Source: Paradesertivirga mongoliensis
GTDB taxonomy: Bacteria > Bacteroidota > Bacteroidia > Sphingobacteriales > Sphingobacteriaceae
DNA length: 64,000 bases
Assembly (NCBI RefSeq): GCF_024436395.1
Contig: NZ_JAFMZO010000001.1
Span: forward strand, 442,181-506,180
Reading direction: 5' to 3'
The first letter of the stretch is position 1, and each line of letters starts with the position of its first letter. The notes beneath the pieces were generated by a model that worked only from the letters and a program-made list of their open reading frames with translations, had not been told where the DNA came from and made no database searches. Of this stretch, positions 55,236-64,000 are shown one piece after another. The position numbers were made by a program, and so were the translations under genes.

Positions 55236-56304
55236 TCAAAATTTCCAAGTAATTCTTCCTAATGATCAAGAACAATATTGCCATAAACCCCCATATGATT
55301 CCCCCAAAAAATGCTCCTTTTAATTTCCCGAACTCATGCTTAGTTAATGGATAGATAGGTTGGTCTACCACTTGGATTAAAGGGGTTTCTTTTCGTAAAC
55401 TCATTTTAGACAACTCCAAGTTTTTAAGTAGTTCTGTTAACATGGCTCTATTTGTCTCCGCATTAAATTGCGAGCGTTGCGCTGGTGCTCGTAATACCTG
55501 CCTAGCAGGGTTTAAATTTGGTGTCGCATCTACCGTACGAGCAGACGAGTAAATTGCCCCATTCATTACAGCCCGAACAGAATCCGTTTGATTTTGAAGG
55601 ATCTGAACATTCTGCAGACTCTTCTTTGTCTTAGTTTCGATGTAAAAGTTGTTCACAGTCAATACAATTTTGTCATTAAACTCTTTGGCAAATTGTTGGT
55701 CTGCAGCTTTAACTTCAACTTTTAAAATATTTAGCTTCTTATCCAGCTTGCCTACCGCTATATTATTGGTCCTGATTTGACTAACTATCTCGCCAAGTAT
55801 GCTGTCTTGAAGACCTGTGAACCTGCTGGTGTCTGCAAAGGATAATGCCTTTAATTCTGGACGTTCCCACCGTTCTCTTATTTTATTAAATTCAAGATAT
55901 CGATCTATCAACAGTTGCCTTCTTCCATCAAAATCGGCAGGACTCAACAAAGCCTTTTGAAGCATTGTTCGCGATTTATATAACTCCAGTATATTTTCTC
56001 CCTGAAATAAACCTCCACCCCCTCCCATATCTATGCCCACCATGGCCGCCATGCCCGCGTACTGTCCAATCCCTCCAACCTCACCCTCTTCAAGCACAAA
56101 CGTAGTTGTAGCTTCAAAAATGGGCTTTTTGTAATAAGCATATCCTAATCCTAGCAGAATGCCTACAGCTATTGCAATAAAAATCAACCATTTCTTGGTC
56201 CAAAGATAGTGGATCCACCTTCGCACAAGCAGAACAAGTTCTTTTAGGGAAATTTCGTCACCATCTTGAGATGATGAATTTAATTTTTCGGATCGTATTG
56301 TCAT
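55225..56304 (-). CDS. wzz: Wzz-type polysaccharide chain length determinant
   Basis: A 359-residue inner membrane protein with two membrane helices, about 39-60 and 332-350, and a large periplasmic helical domain between. EISLKELVLLVRRWIHYLW precedes the first helix, and YPLTKHEFGKLKG precedes the last. There is no fused or adjacent BY-kinase, so length control appears to be kinase-independent. It is placed between wza and the dehydrogenase. Confidence 0.9.
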   Translation of the reverse strand: MTIRSEKLNSSSQDGDEISLKELVLLVRRWIHYLWTKKWLIFIAIAVGILLGLGYAYYKKPIFEATTTFVLEEGEVGGIGQYAGMAAMVGIDMGGGGGLFQGENILELYKSRTMLQKALLSPADFDGRRQLLIDRYLEFNKIRERWERPELKALSFADTSRFTGLQDSILGEIVSQIRTNNIAVGKLDKKLNILKVEVKAADQQFAKEFNDKIVLTVNNFYIETKTKKSLQNVQILQNQTDSVRAVMNGAIYSSARTVDATPNLNPARQVLRAPAQRSQFNAETNRAMLTELLKNLELSKMSLRKETPLIQVVDQPIYPLTKHEFGKLKGAFFGGIIWGFMAILFLIIRKNYLEILNGK

Positions 56305-56416
56305 TACATTTGTAGCAGCGTTTACCTGCTTTACAGAAAATTAATCTACTAATTCAGCACCTTTACCATCGTTAAAACCTCGGCTATTAAAGAGTCTTCC
56401 CCGCTAGAGGACCGAA

Positions 56417-58924
56417 TTACTTTATAAGATTTAAAACACCCAACACAATTGCACCCAACGAGGCTATTCCAGAGGTTAATCCGACAATTTCAGAGGCCGA
56501 GAGAGATTTCCTCTCCGCCTTTTTTGGCACGAAAATTTCAGCACCAGGCTTCACCATCGGATAATTATTGAAAAAAAGAAACTTCTTTGTACTTCTTACC
56601 GACCCATTTGCATAAATCACATACGACCGCTTCTTTAATGAATTATCAGAAAAGCCACCGGCATCCGATATGTATTGCTTAAAGCTTTTACCCCCATTAA
56701 AAATAGAAGTAGTAGGATATAATACTTCTCCACTTACTTTTATGGTTTGAAGCTGCTTTGGAATGCGCAAAACATCGCCTTCTTCCAAGATCAGATCCAC
56801 TTTAGATTTAGGTTTATCCAATATTCTTCCCAAGTCGATACCTACAAAATCATTTCTTAGAATGGATTGTTGCTGGGTAATATCGATAGAGTCTTTCGTT
56901 GTTTCCTGTAAACGCTGTAGCTTCTGGATTTTTTGCTGATCTTCTTCTTGCGTATTAATCCGATTCTTACCGGAGCCTTTTTCACTCGCATCCGTTCTTT
57001 TTAAAGACGCTCCAGCTAAATACGCAAGGTCAGTCAATCCACCCACCCTCTTTATTAAATCTGAAATCCGCTCATCCTTCTTGGTAATGGTATAAGTCCC
57101 CGGATAAAGCACCTCTCCTTCCACACGCACCTGCCGCTGTACCTCATAGCCCGCAGCATTTCTCACCAAAACTATATCAAAAGGCTGAAGAACAAAAGTC
57201 GCTCCCTGAATTTGCAAATTCGAACTCACGTCTACCTGATAGACTTGAGCGATTCTCGAATTTGCGGCCCCAACCTCACTATCCTTCACTCGACGCGATA
57301 TCTCTATCCGCTTAGGTGAAGCTCCTTCTTTGAATCCGCCAGCTAAAACGATCAGGTCCTCCAATGTCATGTTCTCGGCATAGTCTACCGTTCCGGGCGC
57401 TCTTACCTCTCCTTCAATGCTCACTTTATATTCCTCCCTCAAATCAAAGATGGAAGAGATCGTGATCTGATCCTCTCTTCTGAGCGGAATATCCGCAGCC
57501 GTTCCATTTAATATTTTTGCAAGATCGAAAGAGACGAGTTCCGGAGTATTGTCCGCTTTGAGACGGGTAATGTATCCACGCGATAAAAACGCATCTTCTG
57601 TTACGCCCTCCGCTTTTTGGATCAATTGACCAAGTGTTAAATTAGGATCTAACTGGTATTGACCCGGACGAAATACTGCGCCGTTAATGGTTACCCTGTT
57701 TTCAAAGCGATCCAGGATGGTTTCAGCAAAATACTTGTCCCCATTTTGAGGAATATACGTATTGAATTCAGTGGAAAGGACATCGGTAATGCGCCGTTCT
57801 TTAGGGGTGTTCTGTATGACTTTTACTCTCGCGATATAGGCTTCGCTGGTGAAACCACCCGCAAAACTGATGACATCTTCGAGTGTTTCGTTTGTTGTCG
57901 CCTCGAAGATTGCTGGCCGCTTAACCTCCCCAGAGAACTCCACGCGTTTGCGATAGGTAGGAATGCGAATAATATCCTGATCCTGCAGGCGAATATTGTT
58001 TCGCTGAAACCCCCGTAAAAGAAACTCGTACACATCGAGCTTGGCGATCACCCGGTTATTTCTGATAATCTCAATTTCCCTAAAGGATCCGTTTTCTGAT
58101 GGACCACCGGATGAATAGAGGGCATTAAAAACTGTAGACAGGGAAGATAAGGTGTAGGTTCCGGGACGAGTCACCTCACCTAGTAATGTTACTTTGATAC
58201 TTCTGATATTACCCAGGCTGATGTTGACTTTAGTATTACCGCCACGCATGTTAGGGTATACGGTAATCAGTCGCGAGCGAATCCGCTGACTTGCCTGCTC
58301 GATGGTTTGTCCGCCGACAGAAACGATTCCGACATAGGGGATATTGATATTGCCTTCCGGCGAAACTCTTAATTTATAGTTTGCTTCAGAATAACCGTAA
58401 ATGTCAATATTGAGTTCGTCATCTGGCCCCAACTGATAGTTGAGTGGTGTAGCAAGACGAAGATTAGGTTCGAAAGAAATAGTCGAATTTCGGAAAAGCT
58501 CTGCACCGAAAATACGGGAGCGTTCGCCTGATGCGTCTACTTTAGCGGTATCTGCTTTGAAATTCAGTTCGCGGCCTTCGTTGCTGCCTGCTGCCGAAGA
58601 ATTGTTTTGGTTCGAAGTGGTATTGGTGCTTGATGAGCCGGCTTGCTTGATCTTGTTTACCCGCGCCCGTAATTTTGATATTTCCGAAGCGCTCATTCCG
58701 CGGGCTTGGGCTACTTGCTCTAATTGAGATTCGCTTAGTCCCTGGGCTTCTACCTGCTGGACAAATTGTTTTATCTGGGCGTCGGATAACTGGTCGACGT
58801 TGATATTACTGAAGTTTTGAGTAGATTGTGCAAACAGGGGCTGAGTGAGGCCTAGGCAAAAAAACAGTATAAGTATTCTAACAGATTTAAATAGTTTCAA
58901 TCTATTAATATCTTTAAATTTCAT
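56417..58924 (-). CDS. wza: Wza-like polysaccharide export protein with multiple SLBB domains
   Basis: An 835-residue outer membrane export protein. The signal peptide ends near LFAQ (residue 33), followed by a Ser/Gln helical part (LSDAQIKQF and LSESQLEQ), a Poly_export domain (about 150-240, YQLGPDDELNIDIYGYSE) and at least five SLBB-like repeats, each beginning like VEGEVRAPGTV or LLGEVTRPGTY. A C-terminal hydrophobic helix comes last. It is much longer than E. coli Wza (379 aa) and lacks a lipobox. GTG/ATG starts at 58981/58978 are open but would put 19 residues before the signal peptide. Confidence 0.92.
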   Translation of the reverse strand: MKFKDINRLKLFKSVRILILFFCLGLTQPLFAQSTQNFSNINVDQLSDAQIKQFVQQVEAQGLSESQLEQVAQARGMSASEISKLRARVNKIKQAGSSSTNTTSNQNNSSAAGSNEGRELNFKADTAKVDASGERSRIFGAELFRNSTISFEPNLRLATPLNYQLGPDDELNIDIYGYSEANYKLRVSPEGNINIPYVGIVSVGGQTIEQASQRIRSRLITVYPNMRGGNTKVNISLGNIRSIKVTLLGEVTRPGTYTLSSLSTVFNALYSSGGPSENGSFREIEIIRNNRVIAKLDVYEFLLRGFQRNNIRLQDQDIIRIPTYRKRVEFSGEVKRPAIFEATTNETLEDVISFAGGFTSEAYIARVKVIQNTPKERRITDVLSTEFNTYIPQNGDKYFAETILDRFENRVTINGAVFRPGQYQLDPNLTLGQLIQKAEGVTEDAFLSRGYITRLKADNTPELVSFDLAKILNGTAADIPLRREDQITISSIFDLREEYKVSIEGEVRAPGTVDYAENMTLEDLIVLAGGFKEGASPKRIEISRRVKDSEVGAANSRIAQVYQVDVSSNLQIQGATFVLQPFDIVLVRNAAGYEVQRQVRVEGEVLYPGTYTITKKDERISDLIKRVGGLTDLAYLAGASLKRTDASEKGSGKNRINTQEEDQQKIQKLQRLQETTKDSIDITQQQSILRNDFVGIDLGRILDKPKSKVDLILEEGDVLRIPKQLQTIKVSGEVLYPTTSIFNGGKSFKQYISDAGGFSDNSLKKRSYVIYANGSVRSTKKFLFFNNYPMVKPGAEIFVPKKAERKSLSASEIVGLTSGIASLGAIVLGVLNLIK

Positions 58925-59008
58925 AAGTCTCAACGTTTTCCTTCGGCACTGTTTAAAGAATTTCTTTAAACAACTCATCACAAATTATAAGTGTCTTAAT
59001 TTGTGAGG

Positions 59009-59016
59009 CAAAGATA
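59009..59016 (-). promoter_or_regulatory. Promoter -7 element for wza and the downstream glycan operon
   Basis: TATCTTTG on the minus strand, a full TAnnTTTG match. It lies 85 bases before the preferred wza ATG, leaving a leader long enough for regulation, and is the best candidate for driving the main operon from wza to the wecG-like gene. Confidence 0.55.
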
Positions 59017-59096
59017 GAAGAATTTGAAGAAGATTAAAGGGGTATTTTAAATCTTGGGGAGGAGGTTTAGTGAGCGGATTTCTTGCAGCACACTTC

Positions 59097-59215
59097 CGTC
59101 ATTCTTGCGCAGGCCTAGCTACGGAACGGGCAGGCAGGAATCTGAATGCTGAGCACGATAAAATTACCGGCATGGTGCTTTACGATTGCCGATTTGCCCG
59201 ACAATAACGAAGGAC
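59097..59215 (+). repeat. 95-base dispersed repeat, copy C (with an insertion)
   Basis: CGTCATTCTTGCGCAGGC at the left and GCTTTACGATTGCCGATTTG then AATAACGAAGGAC at the right correspond to copies A and B near 34.5 kb, same orientation. About 20 extra bases are inserted after the first GCAGGC. Confidence 0.7.
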
Positions 59216-59407
59216 GTTTAATCCCCGTAGCCTCGATCCGCTGGCTGGCGGGCTCCAACCGTTGAAAACGATGGGTTATGTCTTCGAACCGCGGAGATAT
59301 CTCACGCGCTGGTCTAGGGCGCGGGCCTGTTCGATATGACGGGGGAGTATGTTGGGTAGCTGTGTTATAGGGAATGCAGCTCAAAAAAGACCAAACGGAG
59401 CGGCAAT

Positions 59408-59444
59408 AAAAAAAGCAGGCAGAATAAAATCCGCCTGCTTTTTT
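59408..59444. terminator. Bidirectional terminator after gmd
   Basis: A-run plus GCAGGC (59415-59420) pairs with GCCTGC (59433-59438) plus T-run. The A/T tracts extend the stem to about 12 bp. It lies 31 bases past the gmd stop and separates gmd from wza. Confidence 0.85.
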
Positions 59445-59474
59445 GCCTATATATGTCTGCGTTAATTACAGAAA

Positions 59475-60611
59475 TTACTCAAAATAATTCAGCACCTGGT
59501 GCCCACCCTGCTTCAAATACTCATCTTTCTTCATCAGATTCAAGTCTGAAAGCACCATATCCTTCACTAAAGCCGGCAGATCGTATTTAAGCTTCCATCC
59601 TAATTTCTCTTTGGCTTTGGTTGGATCTCCTAACAACAGATCTACTTCAGTTGGACGGAAATAACGAGGATCTACTTTTACTACTGTTTGGCCTGGCTTT
59701 AAAGCGTCCAGATTTAGTCCCAGCTCAAGCGCTTTTGAAGAGTCAACGTCTACAATCACGCCTTTTTCGTTCTCGTCTTTTCCGCTGAACTCGATTTCGA
59801 TACCCAGCTCCGCAAAGCTCATACGTACAAACTCACGAACTTCGGTAGTGATACCGGTAGCGATCACATAATCTTCCGGTTTATCCTGTTGAAGTATTAG
59901 CCACATTGCTTCGATGTAATCTTTAGCGTGGCCCCAATCGCGCTGAGCCGAAAGGTTACCCAGATACAGGCAGCTTTGTAAACCTAAGGCAATTTTTGCA
60001 GTAGCCCTGGTGATCTTACGGGTAACGAAAGTTTCCCCTCTTATCGGACTTTCGTGATTGAACAAAATACCGTTGCAGGAATACATTCCGTAAGCTTCGC
60101 GGTAATTCACGGTGATCCAGTAACCGTAGATCTTGGCCACCGCATAAGGTGAACGCGGGTAGAAAGGCGTAGTTTCACTTTGGGGAACCGCCTGAACTAA
60201 TCCGTATAACTCGGATGTTGAAGCCTGGTAAACACGGGTTTTGTTGGTCAGTCCGAGAATACGCACAGCCTCAAGGATACGTAAAGTTCCGATACCGTCG
60301 GCATTCGCGGTGTATTCAGGAGTGTCAAAGCTCACTTTTACATGGCTCATCGCCGCCAGGTTATAGATCTCATCCGGCTGAACTTCCTGGATGATGCGTA
60401 TGATATTGGTGGAATCGGTTAAATCGCCGTAGTGCAGTTTAAGCTTCACATTAGTCTCGTGGGGATCCTGGTATAAATGATCTATCCGGTCGGTGTTGAA
60501 TAAAGATGATCTTCTTTTAAGGCCATGTACTTCATAGCCCTTTTTTAGTAAAAATTCGGCCAGATAGGCTCCGTCCTGGCCAGTAATCCCTGTGATTAAT
60601 GCTACTTTCAT
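59475..60611 (-). CDS. gmd: GDP-mannose 4,6-dehydratase
   Basis: A 378-residue SDR enzyme: [20 protein letters not shown] at the N-terminus, HGLKRRSS, the serine region ASTSELYG and YAVAK as YxxxK, then [17 protein letters not shown]. It makes GDP-4-keto-6-deoxymannose, precursor of GDP-fucose, rhamnose or perosamine. The partner reductase (fcl) that usually sits beside it is not in the window; one of the unassigned SDR genes in the locus could serve. It has its own promoter and terminator. Confidence 0.96.
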   Translation of the reverse strand: MKVALITGITGQDGAYLAEFLLKKGYEVHGLKRRSSLFNTDRIDHLYQDPHETNVKLKLHYGDLTDSTNIIRIIQEVQPDEIYNLAAMSHVKVSFDTPEYTANADGIGTLRILEAVRILGLTNKTRVYQASTSELYGLVQAVPQSETTPFYPRSPYAVAKIYGYWITVNYREAYGMYSCNGILFNHESPIRGETFVTRKITRATAKIALGLQSCLYLGNLSAQRDWGHAKDYIEAMWLILQQDKPEDYVIATGITTEVREFVRMSFAELGIEIEFSGKDENEKGVIVDVDSSKALELGLNLDALKPGQTVVKVDPRYFRPTEVDLLLGDPTKAKEKLGWKLKYDLPALVKDMVLSDLNLMKKDEYLKQGGHQVLNYFE

Positions 60612-60652
60612 TTAAATGTTTTTTATGCGAACTCGGTAAGGTATCTAAACCT

Positions 60653-60660
60653 CAAAAGTA
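60653..60660 (-). promoter_or_regulatory. Promoter -7 element for gmd
   Basis: TACTTTTG on the minus strand, a full TAnnTTTG match, 42 bases upstream of the gmd start. Confidence 0.55.
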
Positions 60661-60766
60661 CAAATTAATAATATGTTACGATTAAAATCAGAAAAACATC
60701 AAATTTGAATAATAGTTTTCAATGAGCGAATTAAATAATTATAAAACTAATATCAAACAGCTTCAA

Positions 60767-60851
60767 AGATTGACAATTCTATATTGGGCCAGTTGACTTT
60801 TCATCAGTGGGTAAAACCCATATCACATTACCCGCATTATGCGTCAACCTG
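60767..60851 (+). repeat. 85-base direct repeat, copy 1
   Basis: Starts AGATTGACAATTCTATATTG and ends GCGTCAACCTG; it includes CCAGTTGACTTTTCATCAG. Copy 2 starts 189 bases downstream in the same orientation. Confidence 0.8.
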
Positions 60852-60858
60852 TCTCCTT

Positions 60859-60949
60859 TTGTTGGTGTCCCCACCAACAAATTGCTTTTTCAAAAAAACT
60901 GCTGCGGCGAAATTAACATCATTATTTCGGTTGGTGGAGACACCAACCG
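60859..60949. repeat. Two GTTGGTG hairpins between the direct repeats
   Basis: TTGTTGGTG/CACCAACAA (60859-60880, loop TCCC) and CGGTTGGTG/CACCAACCG (60928-60949, loop GAGA) are perfect 9-bp stems with related arms. They lie about 50 bases apart and are symmetrical within the spacer of the two direct repeats. Confidence 0.8.
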
Positions 60950-60955
60950 AGGAGC

Positions 60956-61043
60956 AGATTGACAATTCTATATTGGCCCAGTTGACTTTTCATCAGCGGG
61001 TAAATCTCCTATCACATCGCCCGCAACATTATGCGTTAACCTG
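60956..61043 (+). repeat. 85-base direct repeat, copy 2
   Basis: Starts AGATTGACAATTCTATATTG and ends GCGTTAACCTG; it differs from copy 1 by scattered substitutions and small indels. Confidence 0.8.
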
Positions 61044-61301
61044 AGGCATCAGGGGGGCAATGTGTGTTTAGGCATGCCGTGAGGATCTCCGCGGGGCGAA
61101 GGGGGAAACAGAGGTTTTTACTTTTATCGGTTGGAGACCTCTCATGGCGCAGGGCCTGGCACTGGCTTTCGAGGTGACGGTGTGGTGGGCAGGTGCTCTA
61201 TTTCATCGGTTACTAAGTTTCGTAAGCATCGCCTGCGACGTTATCCGTCAAATGATAGGTAGCTTGTCGAGTTGGATATCGTCGCGCTCATTATCAGCCT
61301 A

Positions 61302-62571
61302 TTACAGGCGCGAATTCACCCATTCCCGCTGTATGATAGACTTAGTATCGAAAATGACGGTCTGTTCGCCGGTCAACCTTTGAAAGTCCAGCAACTGAAA
61401 TTCTTTATGCGCGACCGCGAGGATAACTGCCTAATAAGTATGTTGAAAAACATCATCAATCAGGGAAAACTGAAAGGCCTCTTCAACCTCCTGAGGCTTT
61501 GCCCATGGATCGAAGACGTCTACGTTAATTCCGTATTGTTTTAATTCGTGGTAGATGTCAATGCATTTGGTATTGCGGATATCCGGGCAGTTTTCTTTAA
61601 AGGTGATACCGAGGATTAAGGCTCTGGAATTCTTTACCGCGATATTCTTGGCGAGCATCAGCTTCACTACCTTACGGGCGATAAAAGTCGACATATAATC
61701 GTTCACCCGCCTTCCCGAAAGGATCACTTCGGGATGATAACCGAGGAGTTCGGCTTTATGCGCCGGATAATATGGGTCTACCCCTATGCAATGGCCGCCG
61801 ACAAGTCCGGGCTTGAAGTTTAAAAAATTCCATTTGGTAGCGGCGGCTTCCAGAACATCAGAGGTATCGATCTCTAACTTATCGAAGATCAGGGCCAGCT
61901 CGCTCACAAAAGATATGTTGACATCGCGTTGTGCGTTTTCAATGGCTTTCGCTGCTTCAGCAACCTTGATGGACGGAGCCTTGAAAGTGCCTGCCGGGAT
62001 AATTCTCTGGTAGAGATTATTTACAAAGTCTGCGGCCTCCGGATTTGAGCCGGAAGTTATTTTTACTAAGTTCTAAGGGTGTGGACACTATCGCCGGGAC
62101 TAATCCGCTCCAGGGAATATCCACAGTAAAAATCCTGGTTAAACGTCAAACCACTTACTGCTTCGAGCACAGGTACACAGTCTTCTTCGGTGCATCCCGG
62201 ATACACGGTTGATTCGTATATCACCACATCTCCTTTTTTGAGATGCTTGCCCACGCTGGCAGAAGCGCCGATCAGCGGCTTCAGGTCGGGCTTCTTTGAT
62301 TCATCCACCGGAGTAGGAACGGTGATGATGTAAACGTTGCTGGCTGCAATATCAGATGAACTGTCGCTGAAGTGTATCTTAGACGAGAGAAGCCCAGACA
62401 TCTCGACTTGCAGGGTATCATCCTGGCCGGCGCGTAGTTGTCTGATCCGGTCGCTATTATATCATAACCGGTTACAGTATATTGTTCGGCGAAAGCCAGG
62501 GCTAAGGGTAAGCCGACATACCCTAAACCAAGCACGGTTATTTTGATATCCTTCGATTTAGGAAAAGCCAT
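61302..62571 (-). pseudogene. Broken nucleotide-sugar dehydrogenase (UDP-HexNAc 6-dehydrogenase type)
   Basis: A full-length relic of the same family as the gene at 53958-55235. Three lesions are visible: a one-base loss near 62458-62462 that breaks the frame after TVTGYDI, a frameshift near 62066-62076 after GDSVHTL, and an in-frame TAG at 61431-61433 between FQHTY and AVILAVAHKEF. The pieces still show [41 protein letters not shown] and [13 protein letters not shown]. The start overlaps the rfbA stop (TAATG), so it once belonged to the rfb operon. Sequencing error is unlikely to explain three lesions in one gene when neighbours are clean. Confidence 0.9.
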
Positions 62572-63437
62572 TATTTCTGATTAATAACTCTCAGCAAATA
62601 CTGTCCGTAACCGCTTTTTACCAGTGGCTCTGCAATGCTTTTCAGTTGCGCGGCATCAATAAATCCCATCCGGTAAGCTACTTCTTCAATACATCCTATC
62701 TTAAGTCCCTGGCGCTCTTCGATCACTTGCACAAACTGACCCGCCTGCATCAAGGAATTGAAAGTGCCGGTATCGAGCCAGGCAGTACCGCGGCTTAATA
62801 CGCCCACTTTAAGTTTGCCTTGCTCGAGGTATACCTTATTTACGTCGGTGATCTCGTATTCGCCACGCGGAGAGGGCTTTATATTTTTTGCGATCTCTAC
62901 TACCGAGTTATCGTAGAAGTACAATCCCGGTACGGCATAATTGGACTTCGGCTGTTCCGGCTTTTCTTCGATGGAGATTACATTATTTTCGATATCAAAT
63001 TCCACCACACCATATCTTTCAGGATCTGAGACCGGGTACGCGAAAACGACACCTCCCTGCGGCTCTTTCATATCCTGTAAGAGATGAGACAATCCGTCTC
63101 CGTAGAAGATATTATCTCCCAAAATCAGCGCTGCGCTATCTGTGCCGATGAAATCTTCACCGATCACGAAGGCCTGAGCAAGTCCGTTGGGTTGTTCCTG
63201 CACTTTGTATGAGAATTTGCAGCCCAGTCGTGATCCATCACCCAGAAGCTTTTCAAAATTTGGCAGATCCTGAGGTGTTGAAATGATGAGGATCTCCCGA
63301 ATCCCGGCCAGCATTAAGATGGATAAAGGATAGTAGATCATCGGCTTGTCGTAAACCGGCATCATTTGCTTGCTGGTAGCTAGGGTGAGCGGGTGCAAGC
63401 GGGTGCCGGAACCACCGGCCAATATAATTCCTTTCAT
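62571..63437 (-). CDS. rfbA: Glucose-1-phosphate thymidylyltransferase
   Basis: A 288-residue nucleotidyltransferase, first enzyme of dTDP-sugar synthesis. It has the [11 protein letters not shown] signature (about 8-18), [18 protein letters not shown] and [10 protein letters not shown] (about 108-117). Length is typical for RmlA/RfbA. It supplies dTDP-glucose for dTDP-rhamnose and, in this locus, for the WecE branch. It follows rfbD after 56 bases that include a dispersed repeat. Confidence 0.96.
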   Translation of the reverse strand: MKGIILAGGSGTRLHPLTLATSKQMMPVYDKPMIYYPLSILMLAGIREILIISTPQDLPNFEKLLGDGSRLGCKFSYKVQEQPNGLAQAFVIGEDFIGTDSAALILGDNIFYGDGLSHLLQDMKEPQGGVVFAYPVSDPERYGVVEFDIENNVISIEEKPEQPKSNYAVPGLYFYDNSVVEIAKNIKPSPRGEYEITDVNKVYLEQGKLKVGVLSRGTAWLDTGTFNSLMQAGQFVQVIEERQGLKIGCIEEVAYRMGFIDAAQLKSIAEPLVKSGYGQYLLRVINQK

Positions 63438-63478
63438 GTTGTTTGAGATGTGAGAACTTTACAGCTCGCCTAAGTTTT

Positions 63479-63515
63479 TGGACTTTTTAATTTTTAATTT
63501 TGACTTTTTAATTTC
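63479..63515 (-). repeat. AT-rich AAGTCAAAA-type dispersed repeat at the rfbD 3' end
   Basis: On the minus strand it reads ATTAAAAAGTCAAAATTAAA and continues with a second AAAAAGTC unit. It encodes the last residues KSQN and the stop codon of rfbD, as its relative at 12099-12131 does for nuoF. Confidence 0.7.
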
Positions 63516-64000
63516 CCAACGCATTCCACCAAACTGTCCCTCCAATACGGTATTTCCAATCCGAAAGTCCCTTTGACCTTAGATTTATCCATTACTGAAA
63601 AGCCTGGCCTGATGGCTTTAGTGACATATTCCACACCCCTTATGGGCAAGGTATTAACCTTAATATCTGCAATATCGAAAATTGCTTTGGCAAAATCGTA
63701 CCACGAACATACCCCTTCGTTACTGTAATGATAGAGTCCGTATTGAGCGTTGTCGTTTTCGATAATGTGGAAAATATAGTGAGCGAGATCGATGGCATAA
63801 GTGGGGGTGCCTATCTGATCGGCGATGATGCGAAGTTCGTCCTTTTCGGCTCCCAGACGCATCATGGTTTTTACGAAGTTATTTCCAAATTCGGAATATA
63901 ACCAGCTGGTGCGCAGAATATAATACTTATTTAGAATTGATTCGATAGCGTGTTCACCCTCCAGCTTGGTCAGTCCGTAGACATTGATCGGGCGCGCCTC
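63494..64000 (-). CDS. rfbD: dTDP-4-dehydrorhamnose reductase, partial
   Basis: The C-terminal 168 residues of an RmlD/RfbD-type reductase; the N-terminus is beyond the window end at 64000. The reading frame opens with EARPINVYGLTKLEGE, which contains YxxxK, then RTSWLYSEFGNNFVKTM, DQIGTPTYAIDLA and RPGFSVMDKSK, all typical. It makes dTDP-L-rhamnose from the 4-keto-rhamnose intermediate. The final SQN and stop come from a dispersed repeat. Confidence 0.93.
   Translation of the reverse strand, partial: EARPINVYGLTKLEGEHAIESILNKYYILRTSWLYSEFGNNFVKTMMRLGAEKDELRIIADQIGTPTYAIDLAHYIFHIIENDNAQYGLYHYSNEGVCSWYDFAKAIFDIADIKVNTLPIRGVEYVTKAIRPGFSVMDKSKVKGTFGLEIPYWRDSLVECVGKLKSQN

Larger units (their letters stand above)
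58925..59474. other. Gap between wza and gmd with promoter and repeat
   Basis: No supported gene. It contains the wza promoter element (59009-59016), a copy of the 95-base dispersed repeat (59097-59215), a GC-rich palindromic area near 59235-59330 and a terminator (59408-59444). Confidence 0.6.
60612..61301. other. Repeat-bearing gap upstream of gmd
   Basis: No supported gene in about 690 bases. It has the gmd promoter element, two 85-base direct repeats (60767-60851 and 60956-61043) with two perfect hairpins between them, and a featureless stretch (61044-61301) up to the pseudogene end. Confidence 0.65.

Noticed and set aside
60859..60949. Hairpins considered as a CRISPR array
   Set aside because: There are only two stems with differing loops, no regular repeat-spacer pattern and no cas genes.
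61144..61544. Plus-strand open frames over and beside the dehydrogenase relic
   Set aside because: They are antisense to the recognisable pseudogene or lie in featureless spacer.

Overview
The window looks like chromosomal DNA from a Bacteroidota bacterium, most likely a Sphingobacteriaceae (Pedobacter-like) species; the family level is an inference. Supporting signs are the gliding/type IX secretion genes gldJ and porV, a complete 14-subunit complex I operon of the Bacteroidota type with a short NuoG, an ExbB-ExbD-ExbD-TonB-PstS-TPR operon, and several promoters matching the Bacteroidota -7 element TAnnTTTG. No rRNA, tRNA, CRISPR array or complete insertion sequence was seen.

Region 1 (1-7442, plus strand): a lipid kinase of the diacylglycerol kinase family and a SUI1/YciH-like factor, then a TonB energy-transduction operon (exbB, two exbD, tonB), a small membrane protein, a PstS-like lipoprotein and a TPR protein, closed by a clear terminator. 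Region 2 (7446-20914, plus): nuoA to nuoN. A four-helix-bundle (S23-type) gene sits between nuoF and nuoG, bracketed by AT-rich repeats. Region 3 (20967-25400, plus): DedA, pyrophosphatase, a CBS-domain membrane protein, RsmE, a DUF4159 protein and a biotin carrier protein, ending at a 15-bp-stem terminator. Region 4 (25815-31974): gldJ, divergent porV and ispF, a RemB-like outer membrane protein and a DUF6364/PIN toxin-antitoxin pair.

Region 5 (32336-64000, all minus; transcription runs from right to left) is a large Wzx/Wzy-type surface polysaccharide locus. It starts off the window with rfbD and rfbA, continues through a broken nucleotide-sugar dehydrogenase, gmd, wza and wzz, and then a dense run of sugar-nucleotide, transferase, flippase and polymerase genes. 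It ends with wbpV-, wbpL- and wbpM-like genes. Gene content predicts three sugar branches. First, UDP-GlcNAc is oxidised, aminated, acetylated and epimerised to a 2,3-diacetamido-mannuronic acid, then amidinated by a WbpG/HisH/HisF set as in Pseudomonas aeruginosa O5. Second, dTDP-Fuc4N is made by a WecE-like aminotransferase and apparently N-formylated. Third, UDP-QuiNAc or UDP-FucNAc is made by WbpM/WbpV and used by the initiating transferase. WecF- and WecG-like transferases give the locus an enterobacterial-common-antigen flavour as well.

The intergenic DNA is rich in short dispersed repeats of several families. Some of them supply the stop codons and last residues of unrelated genes. The glycan locus shows signs of remodelling: a pseudogene, direct repeats with hairpins, and repeat copies inside it.
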